From assembly GCF_019343455.1 (NCBI RefSeq), contig NZ_CP049362.1, forward strand, positions 186,001-250,000: a stretch of DNA of 64,000 nucleotides, written 5' to 3'. Positions 50,820-59,870 of the stretch are shown piece by piece; within the stretch, counting starts at the first letter, position 1, and every line of letters starts with the position of its first letter. This stretch comes from Alcaligenes ammonioxydans (lineage in GTDB: Bacteria; Pseudomonadota; Gammaproteobacteria; Burkholderiales; Burkholderiaceae_B). The notes beneath the pieces are model-generated. The model was not told where the DNA came from and did no database searches. It saw only the letters and a list, made by a program, of their open reading frames with translations. The position numbers and the translations under genes are program-made.

Positions 50820-51653
50820 ATGAGTGAGACCGTAGGCCAAGTGGATGAGACGCCCGCCCTGCTGGACGTCAATGGCATCGAAGTGATTTACAACCACGTC
50901 ATTTTGGTGCTCAAGGGCGTGTCCTTGCGGGTGCCGGAGGGGCGGATTGTTGCCTTGCTGGGCGCCAACGGTGCCGGTAAAACCACGACCTTGCGGGCCG
51001 TATCAAATTTGCTGCGCGCCGAGCGCGGCGATGTGACCAAAGGCCAGATCCATCTGCGTGGTGAGCGTATTGATCAGCTGACGCCGGCCGATCTGGTCAA
51101 GCGCGGCGTGGTGCAGGTGATGGAAGGGCGTCATTGTTTCGCGCACTTGAGCATTGAAGAAAATTTATTGACGGGGGCCTATACCCGCTCCTTGTCGCGT
51201 GGCGACCTGAGCGCCGAGCTGGACAAGGTCTACCAGTATTTTCCGCGACTCAAGCAGCGCCGTGCCAGTCAGGCCGGCTATACCTCGGGCGGGGAGCAGC
51301 AAATGTGTGCCATTGGCCGCGCCTTGATGGCCGATCCGGGCATGATTTTGCTGGACGAACCGTCCATGGGACTCGCGCCGCAGGTGGTGGAAGAAATTTT
51401 CGAGATTGTGCGGGATCTGAATCAGCGCGAGCGAGTCAGTTTCCTGCTGGCCGAGCAAAACACCAACGTGGCCCTGAAATATGCTGACTATGGCTACATC
51501 CTGGAAAACGGCCGGGTCATGATGGACGGACCGTCGCAGGCGCTGGCCGAGAACGAGGACGTCAAGGAGTTTTACCTGGGTGTGTCAGGAGGAGAGCGCA
51601 AGAGCTTTCGCGACAATAAATTTTACCGGCGTCGCAAGCGCTGGCTGGCGTAA
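50820..51653 (+). CDS. Branched-chain amino acid-type ABC ATPase (LivF)
   Basis: A 277-residue ATPase: Walker A GANGAGKTT near residue 45, MEGRHCFAHLSIEENLLTGAYTRS as Q-loop region, SGGEQQMCAIGRALMADPGMILLDEPSMGLAPQVVEEIFE as signature to D-loop. It is longer than E. coli LivF, with about 40 extra residues split between the two ends. ATG 50820 behind GTGGGGAAG was preferred to GTG 50808. It is the last canonical transporter gene of the run. Confidence 0.92.
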   Translation: MSETVGQVDETPALLDVNGIEVIYNHVILVLKGVSLRVPEGRIVALLGANGAGKTTTLRAVSNLLRAERGDVTKGQIHLRGERIDQLTPADLVKRGVVQVMEGRHCFAHLSIEENLLTGAYTRSLSRGDLSAELDKVYQYFPRLKQRRASQAGYTSGGEQQMCAIGRALMADPGMILLDEPSMGLAPQVVEEIFEIVRDLNQRERVSFLLAEQNTNVALKYADYGYILENGRVMMDGPSQALAENEDVKEFYLGVSGGERKSFRDNKFYRRRKRWLA

Positions 51654-51873
51654 CGCCCAGGAATTTCCATGTATCAGCCGGGTCTGGCCTGTACTGAACA
51701 GCAGCAGGAACAGCACAGGGAAAGACCTGCCACCGGGATGCACATGAGGTGCCGCCCTTGGCCTTTTGACGTTTTGAGTTTTGGGCTGCTTCTGGCTACA
51801 CAGGGTGTGGCTGCGGAGCTTGGCATTGACACGCCTTTGTCTGTGGACAGCAGATTGGTTTGGCGCAGCGTGT

Positions 51874-51893
51874 TGGGATGCCAATTCATCCCA
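51874..51893. promoter_or_regulatory. Dyad TGGGATG-CCAATT-CATCCCA at the start of the PaaK-like gene
   Basis: A 7-bp inverted repeat with a 6-nt centre ends 11 nt before ATG 51905, directly beside the GGAGG ribosome binding site. It could be an operator or a translation-controlling hairpin. The preceding 220 nt hold no supported gene. Confidence 0.45.
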
Positions 51894-51904
51894 CTGGAGG
51901 ATAA

Positions 51905-53185
51905 ATGAGCGAGTATTACGATGAGCGCGAGACCCTGGAACCGGACGAGCGCGAAGCCGATTTGATGACCCGTTTGCCGCAGGTGTTGCAGGCGGCAGCC
52001 CAGGGCGCCCCTGCCATTGCCAGGCAACTGGAGGGCGTGGAGCTGGCGGCCGTGCGCAGCCGCGAGGATCTGCTGGCCATCCCGGTGTTTCGTAAAAGTG
52101 AGTTGTTGCAGGCCCAGCTTCAGGCTCGGGAGCAGGCACGGGCCGGGCAGTCTTCGGCCGCTTACGCGCAGGCTGTCTTTGGGGGCTTTTCCTCCATCTC
52201 CTGGGGAGCGGCCCGCAAGGTGTTTGCCTCGCCCGGCCCCATGTACGAACCTGAAAGCCGCCGCTCGGACTATTGGGGTTTCGCGCGTGCCCTGTATGCG
52301 GCAGGTTTTCGGCGTGAAGAACTGATTTTCAATTGTTTTTCTTATCACTTCACTCCGGCAGGCTCCATGATGGAAACGGCCGCGCATGCACTCGATTGCA
52401 CTGTATTTCCCGGTGGGGTGGGCCAAACCGAGCAGCAGGTGCAGGCTATGGCCGATTTGCGCCCTCACGGCTATACCGGCACACCCAGTTTTCTGAAAAT
52501 CATCATGGAAAAAGCCCAGGCCATGCAAATTGCCTTGCCGGGTCTGAGCAAGGCTTTGTTTTCAGGTGAGGCCTATCCGCCGTCGTTGCAAAAGTGGTTC
52601 AGCGAGCAAGGGGTGGCAGGCTACCAGGCTTATGGCAGTGCAGATCTGGGCATGATCGCCTACGAAACCCAGGCTCGCGAAGGCTTGGTGTTGAATGAAA
52701 ACCTGATCCTGGAAATTGTGCGTCCTGGCACGGGACAGCCGGTGGCCCCGGGTGAAGTGGGCGAGGTCGTGGTGACTTCTTTCAATCCCGACTATCCGCT
52801 GGTGCGCTTCGGGACGGGGGACCTGTCTGCCGTGTTGCCTGGGCAATCCCCCTGCGGCCGCACCAATCAGCGTATTCGCGGCTGGATGGGGCGTGCGGAT
52901 CAGACTACCAAGGTGCGGGGCATGTTTGTGCATCCGGGGCAGGTGGAGCAGATTCGTCTGCGGCACAAAGAATTGGGGCAAGCCCGTCTGGTGGTACGCG
53001 GGGCCAGTGGCCAGGATCAGATGGTGTTTCAGGTGGAAGTGAGCGCACAGCCCGACGGGCTGGAAAGCGCCTTGGCGGATTCGATCCGTGAGATCACCAA
53101 ACTGCGCGCCCAGGTGGAGTTTATGGCACCTGGCGCCCTGCCAAGGGATGGTAAAGTCATCGAGGACCAACGCAGCTACGATTAA
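51905..53185 (+). CDS. Phenylacetate-CoA ligase (PaaK) family protein with altered P-loop
   Basis: A 426-residue ANL-superfamily protein of PaaK size. HGYTGTPSFLKIIMEKA near 190, GEAYPPSLQKWFSEQGVAGYQAYGSADLGMIAYE near 220 and FGTGDLSAV near 300 fit the family. The usual ATP-binding loop SSGTTGKP is absent; ASPGPMYEPE (residues 108-117) stands in its place. The C-terminal RIRGWMGRADQTTKVRGMFVHPGQVE is intact. It could be a divergent CoA ligase or a non-ligase acyl-binding homologue. It follows livF by 251 nt and is presumably linked to the transporter's substrate. Confidence 0.8.
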   Translation: MSEYYDERETLEPDEREADLMTRLPQVLQAAAQGAPAIARQLEGVELAAVRSREDLLAIPVFRKSELLQAQLQAREQARAGQSSAAYAQAVFGGFSSISWGAARKVFASPGPMYEPESRRSDYWGFARALYAAGFRREELIFNCFSYHFTPAGSMMETAAHALDCTVFPGGVGQTEQQVQAMADLRPHGYTGTPSFLKIIMEKAQAMQIALPGLSKALFSGEAYPPSLQKWFSEQGVAGYQAYGSADLGMIAYETQAREGLVLNENLILEIVRPGTGQPVAPGEVGEVVVTSFNPDYPLVRFGTGDLSAVLPGQSPCGRTNQRIRGWMGRADQTTKVRGMFVHPGQVEQIRLRHKELGQARLVVRGASGQDQMVFQVEVSAQPDGLESALADSIREITKLRAQVEFMAPGALPRDGKVIEDQRSYD

Positions 53186-53229
53186 TTTGCCATATAGATA
53201 TGCACACAAGTAGCGTTCGGGCTGCGGTA

Positions 53230-53246
53230 CTATTTCAGGAAAATAG
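53230..53246. promoter_or_regulatory. Small dyad CTATTT-CAGGA-AAATAG upstream of the AapJ-like gene
   Basis: A 6-bp inverted repeat with a 5-nt centre, 30 nt before the receptor start. It lies in the promoter region and may be an operator; statistical weight is low. Confidence 0.25.
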
Positions 53247-53276
53247 CCAATACCTATATCTTTTGAGGAGAGCCCG

Positions 53277-54293
53277 ATGCGCTTTGTGCCAGTTTCTGCT
53301 GTTGTCCTGGCCTTGATGGCCAGCCTGCCTGCTGCCCAGGCAGCCACCTTGGACAATGTCCAACAGCGCGGCCACGTGCTGTGTGGCGTGACCACCGGTT
53401 TTGCCGGGTTTTCGGCCCCTGATGACAAGGGGACCTGGACGGGCCTGGATATTGACGTATGTCGTTCGGTGGCGGCGGCCACCTTGGGTGATGCCAGCAA
53501 GTTCAAGGCGGTGCCTTTGAACTCCCAGCAGCGCTTCACAGCCTTGCAATCGGGCGAAATTGATCTTCTGGCCCGTAATACCACCGTGACCCAGCAGCGT
53601 GACACGGCGCTCGGTGCCATTCATGCCGGCATCAACTTTTACGATGGCCAGGGTTTTCTGGTGTCCAAGAAGCTGGGCGTGACCAGTGCCAAGGAACTGA
53701 ACGGCGCTACCGTTTGCATGCAGACTGGCACGTCCAACGAAAATACGATGGCCGATTGGGCACGTGCCAACAAGGTTGACTACAAGCCAGTCGTGATCGA
53801 ACAGTTCAACGAAGTGGTCAATGCTTTTGTGGCGGGTCGTTGTGACGTGTTTTCCACTGACGCCTCCGGTCTGGCGTCGATTCGCATCTCCAAAATGGAG
53901 AACCCGGACGATTATCTGGTTCTGCCAGAAATCATTTCCAAAGAGCCTTTGGGTCCCTTCGTTCGTCAGGGCGACGATGCTTGGCTGAACATTGTGAAAT
54001 GGTCCCTGCAAGCCAGCTTCAATGCCGAAGAGTTGGGTGTGACGGCCGCCAACGTGGATGAAAAACTCAAAAGCGACAATCCCAACATTCAGCGTCTGCT
54101 TGGGGTGACGCCAGGTGCCGGCAAGAACCTGGGCCTGGACGAAAAATGGGCTTACAACATCATCAAGCAAGTCGGTAATTACGGTGAGTCTTTCGAGCGT
54201 AACGTGGGTAAAGGCAGCCCGCTGCAGATCGAACGCGGCCTCAATGCCCTGTGGATCGACGGTGGCCTGATTTACGGTCTGCCTATTCGTTAA
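53277..54293 (+). CDS. General L-amino acid ABC receptor (AapJ-like), orphan
   Basis: A 338-residue periplasmic protein with a signal peptide (cleavage after AQA near residue 22) and the AapJ-type N-terminus LDNVQQRGHVLCGVTTGFAGFSAPDDKGTWTGLDIDVCR. QSGEIDLLARNTTVTQQRDTALG near residue 95 carries the carboxylate-binding Arg. No AapQMP permease or ATPase genes follow; instead there is a strong terminator. It could use a distant transporter. GAGGAG precedes the ATG. Confidence 0.92.
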   Translation: MRFVPVSAVVLALMASLPAAQAATLDNVQQRGHVLCGVTTGFAGFSAPDDKGTWTGLDIDVCRSVAAATLGDASKFKAVPLNSQQRFTALQSGEIDLLARNTTVTQQRDTALGAIHAGINFYDGQGFLVSKKLGVTSAKELNGATVCMQTGTSNENTMADWARANKVDYKPVVIEQFNEVVNAFVAGRCDVFSTDASGLASIRISKMENPDDYLVLPEIISKEPLGPFVRQGDDAWLNIVKWSLQASFNAEELGVTAANVDEKLKSDNPNIQRLLGVTPGAGKNLGLDEKWAYNIIKQVGNYGESFERNVGKGSPLQIERGLNALWIDGGLIYGLPIR

Positions 54294-54316
54294 TCCTTTC
54301 GGGGTTCACGATATGC

Positions 54317-54348
54317 AAAAAGCAGCTCTCTTTGAGAGCTGCTTTTTT
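54317..54348. terminator. Rho-independent terminator
   Basis: AAAAAGCAGCTCTC (54317-54330) pairs with GAGAGCTGCTTTTT (54334-54347) around TTT, a 14-bp perfect stem with T-run. It is placed 24 nt after the AapJ-like stop and is likely bidirectional. Confidence 0.93.
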
Positions 54349-54565
54349 ATTGACTGATGGGTCTGGGGGCTATGACGTTGCTGTGCGTTTTGCTCTTGGT
54401 CCCCGGATGGTGTGCGCTGCCCCGGGGACTGGTGGTGTAGGTATCGTCGTGGGGTGGAACACGGCCATACCTGGTCTGTCTAACTGCTGCGCACGGCTTT
54501 CGTATGGAAGACGTGCTGGATTGTTTGCCCCAATATGCCAAGCCTTACGGAGCAAACCGGAAGAC

Positions 54566-55033
54566 CTAATTCTTGCGCCTCAACACCAGGGAAATCTTGG
54601 CAAAGGCTACTTGCAGATCCTGTGTGGCACCTTGAAAAATCACGGGACGACCACGTCGGGTAAAGCAGATCAGACGCTTGGAGTTGAACAGCGGCACAAA
54701 TTTGGCAAAGTGGATGTCCTGCCATTGCACTTGCCGCTTCATGATCCAGCTCTGGCGTATGCCGGTCTGGTCAATTGTGGTGACCCCATGCCACATGTGC
54801 CAGGCAATCAGAATCAGGCCGGTAAACAGCAGTACCAGACTGCCCGCCAGCACGGGGCTGATAGCCGCCCCTTGCGGAGAGCCGGCGACCAAGGCAAACC
54901 GCACCCCGATCAGGGCCAGCACGACCCAGGCACTGGCAGCGACCCATTTGGGCCAGGAGCGGCCTTGAATGGGAAGCGGGCCCAGGTCGCTTAACAGGGC
55001 GTCAATTTCCTCTTTGGTGGGGGCTTGGCTCAT
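54566..55033 (-). CDS. Two-helix membrane protein, PH-like domain, function unknown
   Basis: A 155-residue protein with two membrane helices (about residues 30-50 and 61-80). A C-terminal segment (about 85-150) has the alternating strands seen in small bacterial PH-like domains. I do not recognise a named family. The start ATG 55033 shares a base with the HMG-CoA lyase stop (TGATG), so translation is coupled; the longer frame from GTG 55039 is within that gene. No clear terminator is seen behind it. Confidence 0.65.
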   Translation of the reverse strand: MSQAPTKEEIDALLSDLGPLPIQGRSWPKWVAASAWVVLALIGVRFALVAGSPQGAAISPVLAGSLVLLFTGLILIAWHMWHGVTTIDQTGIRQSWIMKRQVQWQDIHFAKFVPLFNSKRLICFTRRGRPVIFQGATQDLQVAFAKISLVLRRKN

Positions 55034-55953
55034 CAGCACGCGGCGGCCCCTTGCTTGCGGGCGGCCAGGGCGTTACCGGCATTGCTGGCCGATTTACGCT
55101 TCAGGTGAGCCGAAATCCATTGTCCCGTCTCTACCACGGCGTTCAGATCAATGCCGGTCTCAATATCCAGGCCTTGCATCAGGAACAGTACGTCTTCAGT
55201 CGCGACGTTGCCGGTTGCGCCCTTGGCGTAGGGACAGCCGCCCAGACCGGCCACGGAGCTGTGGAAAATATGAATGCCAGCCTGCATGGACGCGACGATA
55301 TTGGCAATGGCCTGGCCGTAGGTGTCGTGGAAGTGGCCGGACACATGAGCTGGGTCTATGTGCTCGGTCACCATGCGCATGAGGTCATAAACCTGGCGGG
55401 CCGTGCCTACGCCGATGGTGTCGGCCACGTCGATCTCGTCACAGCCCAGTTCGATCAGGCGCTTGCCGACTTTCAGTACGTTGGACGGGGCTACCGCACC
55501 TTCATAGGGACAACCGAAAGAACAGCTGATGGAGCCGCGCAAACGCAAACCGGCTTCTTTGGCAGCCTGGGCAACGGGGGCAAAGCGCTCCAGCGATTCT
55601 TCGATGCTGCAATTGATGTTGCGCTGGGAAAATGCCTCGCTGGCGGCGGCGAAGATCACCACTTCGTCCGCCTTGGCGGCCAGGGCACCTTCAAAACCAC
55701 GCATATTGGGGGTCAGGACGGAATAAATCGTGCCGGGGCGACGGTCGATCATTGCCATCAACTCGGCGCCGTCGGCCATTTGCGGTACCCATTTGGGCGA
55801 CACAAAAGAAGCTGCTTCCACATTCACAAAGCCAGCATGAGACAAACGGTTGACCAGCTCGACCTTGACGTCGGTGGGGATGAATTCTTTTTCGTTCTGC
55901 AAGCCGTCCCGGGGGCCGACCTCCACAATCTTGACGCGCGATGGGTATGACAT
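55033..55953 (-). CDS. Hydroxymethylglutaryl-CoA lyase
   Basis: A 306-residue TIM-barrel enzyme of the HMGL-like family. VGPRDGLQNEK near residue 12 has the catalytic Arg-Asp, VSGHFHDTYGQA near 200 has metal-binding residues, and GLGGCPYAKGATGNVATED near 237 is the HMG-CoA lyase signature with its Cys. It splits HMG-CoA into acetyl-CoA and acetoacetate, the last step of leucine breakdown. No other leucine genes are nearby. It is upstream of the PH-like gene. Confidence 0.92.
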   Translation of the reverse strand: MSYPSRVKIVEVGPRDGLQNEKEFIPTDVKVELVNRLSHAGFVNVEAASFVSPKWVPQMADGAELMAMIDRRPGTIYSVLTPNMRGFEGALAAKADEVVIFAAASEAFSQRNINCSIEESLERFAPVAQAAKEAGLRLRGSISCSFGCPYEGAVAPSNVLKVGKRLIELGCDEIDVADTIGVGTARQVYDLMRMVTEHIDPAHVSGHFHDTYGQAIANIVASMQAGIHIFHSSVAGLGGCPYAKGATGNVATEDVLFLMQGLDIETGIDLNAVVETGQWISAHLKRKSASNAGNALAARKQGAAAC

Positions 55954-56059
55954 GAAGTTTCCTGAAGGGATAGAGGGCTGGGGCCCGCAGGCCCTGACGT
56001 AATCGTCATGATACCTCTTGAGGGCCGGGGCTGGCGCCCTAGGAACTGCCCTATGGTTC

Positions 56060-57214
56060 TTAAGGCTTCAAGCGTTGAAAGCGGCCGTCGGGCAGGGCCT
56101 CGATACAGCCTGCCAGCTCCAGCTCGGCCAGGAAGGCGGGCAGTTCGGTAGCCAGCAGGCCGGTACGACGCATCAGTTGCTCCGGAGTCAAGGGGGCAAA
56201 GTCGATGCGCTCCAGGATGGGACGTAGTTCCTCGGGCAAGCTGTCATGGGCATGTGGCGTGGGTCCGGGCCGGGCAGGCGTGTCCCGGCAGACGTCGCCT
56301 TGGGCATTGCCCAGCTCGTCCAGAATATCTTGGGCGCTTTCAACCAGCTTGGCACCTTGACGAATCAGAGCGTGGCAGCCTCGAGCCAAAGGGGAGTTAA
56401 TGGAGCCGGGAATGGCAAAGACTTCTCGCCCCAGCTCCCCGGCCAAACGGGCGGTAATCAGCGAACCGCTTTGTTTGGCGGCCTCCACCACCAGTACGCC
56501 CTTGGACAGCGCAGCCACAATGCGATTTCGACGCGGAAAGTGGTGGGGCAGGGCCCGTGTTCCCAGAGGGAATTCGCTCAGCAACAGCCCCTGAGCGCTG
56601 ATTTGATGAGCCAGGTCGCGATGGGCGGCCGGGTAGACCAGATCCAGACCGGTACCCATGACCGCAAGGGTGCCGGCACCCTGAGAGCCGGCTTGCAAAG
56701 CTCCCTTATGGGCGGCCTGATCGATGCCGCTGGCCAGACCACTGATAATGCACCACCCCTTGGTCGCCAGGGTATGGGCAAAATCGGTCGCGGTTTCCTG
56801 TCCGGATTGGGTGGCGTTGCGCGCTCCCACAATAGCCAGCCCTTTACGCTGCAAGATACCTAGATCGCCATTTGCGTAAAGCAGCAGGGGAGCGTCGTGC
56901 AGATCCAGCAAGGCAGCCGGGTAGCTGGCGTCAGCCAAGGTCACGATATGGTGGCCAGGCTGTTTGAGCCATTGCACCGTTTGGTCTATGAGTGCCTGCA
57001 GCTCTTTCACCGGCTCCTGGCTGAGTTGTACCGCCAGTTCGCCAGGGATATGCCGCGACAGGGTTTGCACCGAGCTTTGGTAGATGTGCGGTGGCAGCCC
57101 GCAGGCCGCCAGCAATTGCCGGGCCTGGGCGGGTGCAAGCCCAGGCTCTAGCGACAGGCGCAACCAGGCATGCAATTCTTCCGAAATTTCATCCGAGCTA
57201 AAATAATGAGGCAT
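56060..57214 (-). CDS. dprA: DNA-processing protein DprA (Smf)
   Basis: A 384-residue protein: N-terminal helical domain (about 1-90), Rossmann-like DprA domain with LAIVGARNATQSGQ near 125, CIISGLASGIDQAAHKGAL near 152 and LLSEFPLGTRALPHHFPRRNRIVAALS near 215, and a C-terminal winged-helix DML1-like domain (about 315-384). It loads RecA onto incoming single-stranded DNA in transformation. ATG 57214 was taken; the frame continues to GTG 57229. It lies divergent to def and fmt, a common arrangement. Confidence 0.93.
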   Translation of the reverse strand: MPHYFSSDEISEELHAWLRLSLEPGLAPAQARQLLAACGLPPHIYQSSVQTLSRHIPGELAVQLSQEPVKELQALIDQTVQWLKQPGHHIVTLADASYPAALLDLHDAPLLLYANGDLGILQRKGLAIVGARNATQSGQETATDFAHTLATKGWCIISGLASGIDQAAHKGALQAGSQGAGTLAVMGTGLDLVYPAAHRDLAHQISAQGLLLSEFPLGTRALPHHFPRRNRIVAALSKGVLVVEAAKQSGSLITARLAGELGREVFAIPGSINSPLARGCHALIRQGAKLVESAQDILDELGNAQGDVCRDTPARPGPTPHAHDSLPEELRPILERIDFAPLTPEQLMRRTGLLATELPAFLAELELAGCIEALPDGRFQRLKP

Positions 57215-57381
57215 AAGGCAGTGTGGCACGAAACGAAACCGTGTTCGGTGTAACCCCGATATTTTTATCCAGGGTGGATGTCGTTTGGTGACCAGGGCGT
57301 CGTGGTGTGCCGGGGCAATCGGATGCCGCTCTGAAACTTGTTTTATTATATCGACTTATCGCTTTTTCTTCGGACATGACA

Positions 57382-57900
57382 ATGGCTTTGCTTCCCATCC
57401 TTAAATTTCCTGACCCCCGACTGCACACGGTGGCCAAACCTGTGCAGGAGGTCGATGACCGCATTCGCAAACTGGTCAAGGATATGGCCGAGACCATGTA
57501 TGACGCGCCCGGTGTAGGCCTGGCTGCGACCCAGGTGGATGTCCACGAGCGGGTGGTGGTAATTGATGTGTCCGAAAGCGGCAATGAATTGCTGGTGCTG
57601 ATCAACCCGGAAATCACCTGGAAAAGTGAAGAGCTGAAGGTGTACGAAGAGGGTTGCCTGTCCGTGCCCGATACTTATGACAAGGTCGAGCGTGCGGCCT
57701 GTATCCGTTTCAAGGCCCAGGACGAGAACGGACAGTGGTACGAGAAAGAAGCCGACGGCCTGCTGGCGGTGTGTGTGCAGCACGAGCTGGATCACCTGGA
57801 TGGCAAGGTGTTTGTGGAGTATCTGTCCGTGCTCAAACGTGAACGTATTCGCAGCCGTTTGCGCAAGCAGCAGCGTGAAGCCCTGAAGGCAGGGCAATAG
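57382..57900 (+). CDS. def: Peptide deformylase
   Basis: A 172-residue enzyme. The three motifs are present: GVGLAATQ (residues 44-51), EGCLS (90-94) and HELDH (134-138), with Cys92 and the two His as metal ligands. It removes the N-formyl group from new proteins. ATG 57382 gives the family N-terminus [17 protein letters not shown] 57376 is possible. fmt follows after 5 nt, so the formyl-adding and formyl-removing enzymes are made together. Confidence 0.96.
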   Translation: MALLPILKFPDPRLHTVAKPVQEVDDRIRKLVKDMAETMYDAPGVGLAATQVDVHERVVVIDVSESGNELLVLINPEITWKSEELKVYEEGCLSVPDTYDKVERAACIRFKAQDENGQWYEKEADGLLAVCVQHELDHLDGKVFVEYLSVLKRERIRSRLRKQQREALKAGQ

Positions 57901-57905
57901 TTGCC

Positions 57906-58847
57906 ATGCGTATTGTTTTTGCCGGTACCCCAGATTTCGCTCGTGTGGCCTTGGAAGCGCTGCTAGCCCAGGGTGTTGAGGTTTCCTTGGTCATGACGCA
58001 GCCGGATCGCCCGGCGGGTCGGGGTATGAAACTGAGCCCCAGCCCGGTCAAGCAGGCCGCCCTGAAGGCTGCTATCCCGGTCCTGCAGCCGCATAGTCTG
58101 CGCCTGGATGGCAAGTACCCCGAGGAGGCCGCCCAGGCCCGCCAGACATTGTTGGACGTGCAGCCCGATTTGATGGTGGTGGCCGCTTATGGTTTGATTT
58201 TGCCCAAGTGGACCTTGGAGCTGCCACGTTATGGCTGCTTCAATATTCACGCCAGTCTGCTACCCCGCTGGCGTGGCGCGGCCCCTATTCAGCGGGCCAT
58301 TCAGGCAGGCGATGCGGCAACGGGCATCACCATCATGCAGATGGATGAAGGCTTGGATACCGGCGATATGCTGGTGCGCAGCGAGCTGCCCATTCGCGAT
58401 GACCACAGTGCTGCCACCTTGCATGACGATCTCGCTCAACTGGGGGCGCAGGCCTTGCTGGACGCCTTGCAGCACTTGCGTGATGGCACCTTGCAGGCCG
58501 TTCCTCAGCCAGAGGCAGGTGTGACCTATGCCGAGAAATTGTCCAAGGCGGAATCGGTGCTGGATTTAAGCCGGCCAGCCAAGGAACTGGAGCGCCGTAT
58601 TCGTGCGTTTGACCCAGTGCCAGGCTCCACTCTGTCCTTGCCCGGTTTGGAGCAGCCTGTGAAGGTGTGGCGCGCTCAGGTGGTAGAACAGACGCATTGC
58701 GCGGAACCGGGTCAGATTCTGAACGTCAGTGCCCAAGGTATTGATGTGGCTTGCGGTGAAGGGGTGTTACGTTTGCTGGAGCTGCAAAAAGCCGGTTCCA
58801 AACGCCAGCCCGTCGCCGTCTTTGTGCAGGGCTGGCAATCGCGCTAA
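57906..58847 (+). CDS. fmt: Methionyl-tRNA formyltransferase
   Basis: A 313-residue enzyme with the N-terminal formyltransferase fold: [19 protein letters not shown] at the start and [21 protein letters not shown] near residue 111, which holds the conserved Asn/His of the formyl-THF site. A C-terminal OB-like domain (about 210-313) follows. It formylates initiator methionyl-tRNA. It is the second gene of the def-fmt pair and converges with the DMT transporter gene. Confidence 0.96.
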   Translation: MRIVFAGTPDFARVALEALLAQGVEVSLVMTQPDRPAGRGMKLSPSPVKQAALKAAIPVLQPHSLRLDGKYPEEAAQARQTLLDVQPDLMVVAAYGLILPKWTLELPRYGCFNIHASLLPRWRGAAPIQRAIQAGDAATGITIMQMDEGLDTGDMLVRSELPIRDDHSAATLHDDLAQLGAQALLDALQHLRDGTLQAVPQPEAGVTYAEKLSKAESVLDLSRPAKELERRIRAFDPVPGSTLSLPGLEQPVKVWRAQVVEQTHCAEPGQILNVSAQGIDVACGEGVLRLLELQKAGSKRQPVAVFVQGWQSR

Positions 58848-58862
58848 GTTCGCGCCAACGAG

Positions 58863-59801
58863 TCAGGCGCCGGATTGCTTCTGGCGCCGCCACTCCAGCG
58901 TTCCAATCACAATACCGCTGGCACAGACCACGCCAATTCCGATCCAGGTAAACATGTCGGGGAACTGACCCCAGATCAACCAGCCCAGCGCGGCGGCCGC
59001 CACGATTTGCAGGTAGACAAAGGGGGCCAGCAGCGAGGCCGACGCTCGCTGATAAGCCTGAATTTGCAGCAAGTGTCCCAGGCAGCCCCACAGGCCGGTA
59101 GAAATCAGAATCAACCATTGGAAAATGGTCAGCTCTTTCAGGGCGGGCAGCGCTGCGGGTAAAAGAAAAGGCAGGGCAATGGTCAGGCAGATGCTGCCAA
59201 CGGCACCGCTCCAGATCAGTGTGGTCAGTGAGTTGTCCACCGCCACGCGACGGGTCGCGATAAATTGTGTGGCGAACATGCAGGCGGTGATCAAACCAAA
59301 CATCACCCCAAGCGGGTCCAGGCCGGCCGTTGGTCGGATGATGATGAGCACCCCCAGGAACCCGACTCCGGCTGCTATCCAGCGGCTCAGACGAGGTGGT
59401 TCTTTCAGAATCCAGGGAGCGACCGACAGCACCAGCAAGGGTGCCAGGAAATTGATGGACGTGGCCTCAGCCTGAGGCAGATAGCTCAGTGCCGTGAAAA
59501 ATGAAAAGGTGGACAGCATCATCACGGTGCCACGCAGTATTTGCGCTTTGGGCCGGGTGCTGCGCAAAATCTTGTGTCCTTTGACGGGCAGCACCAGCGC
59601 CAACACCAGGGCCAGATGGACCACGTAGCGAAACCAGCACATCACCAGCAAGGGCACGCCAAAGCCCATGATCCATTTGCCACTGGCATCCAGTCCCGAC
59701 AGCGCCCAGGACGACAGAATCAGGATGAGCACCCCCGCCAAGGGAAAGGCTGTCGGTGTCAGACTGGTCCGGGGCAAGGAGGAAGACTGGGTTGTGCTCA
59801 T
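58863..59801 (-). CDS. EamA/DMT family transporter
   Basis: A 312-residue membrane protein with ten predicted helices in two EamA repeats (about residues 25-155 and 170-300). The second repeat ends with LWGCLGHLLQIQAYQRASASLLAPFVYLQIV, typical of the family. Members export amino acids or other metabolites. ATG 59801 (MSTTQSS) was used, and a longer frame to 59861 rejected because it runs into the upstream hairpin. Substrate unknown. Confidence 0.87.
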   Translation of the reverse strand: MSTTQSSSLPRTSLTPTAFPLAGVLILILSSWALSGLDASGKWIMGFGVPLLVMCWFRYVVHLALVLALVLPVKGHKILRSTRPKAQILRGTVMMLSTFSFFTALSYLPQAEATSINFLAPLLVLSVAPWILKEPPRLSRWIAAGVGFLGVLIIIRPTAGLDPLGVMFGLITACMFATQFIATRRVAVDNSLTTLIWSGAVGSICLTIALPFLLPAALPALKELTIFQWLILISTGLWGCLGHLLQIQAYQRASASLLAPFVYLQIVAAAALGWLIWGQFPDMFTWIGIGVVCASGIVIGTLEWRRQKQSGA

Positions 59802-59825
59802 GACAGGCTCCTGACGCAAAGCACA

Positions 59826-59847
59826 AGGACGGCCGGGTGGCCGTCCT
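59826..59847 (-). terminator. Terminator-like hairpin after the amidase operon
   Basis: AGGACGGCC-GGGT-GGCCGTCCT is a perfect 9-bp stem, 24 nt behind the amidase stop on the minus strand. The following T-tract is poor (TTGTGCTTT), so termination may be incomplete and read into the DMT gene. Confidence 0.5.
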
Positions 59848-59870
59848 GAAACGAACTTCATCTTAGCGGA

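Noticed and set aside
51669..51908. 79-codon frame between livF and the PaaK-like gene, overlapping the next start by ATGA
   Set aside because: No ribosome binding site at 51669, no family resemblance, and the region carries a regulatory dyad; the overlap is probably chance.
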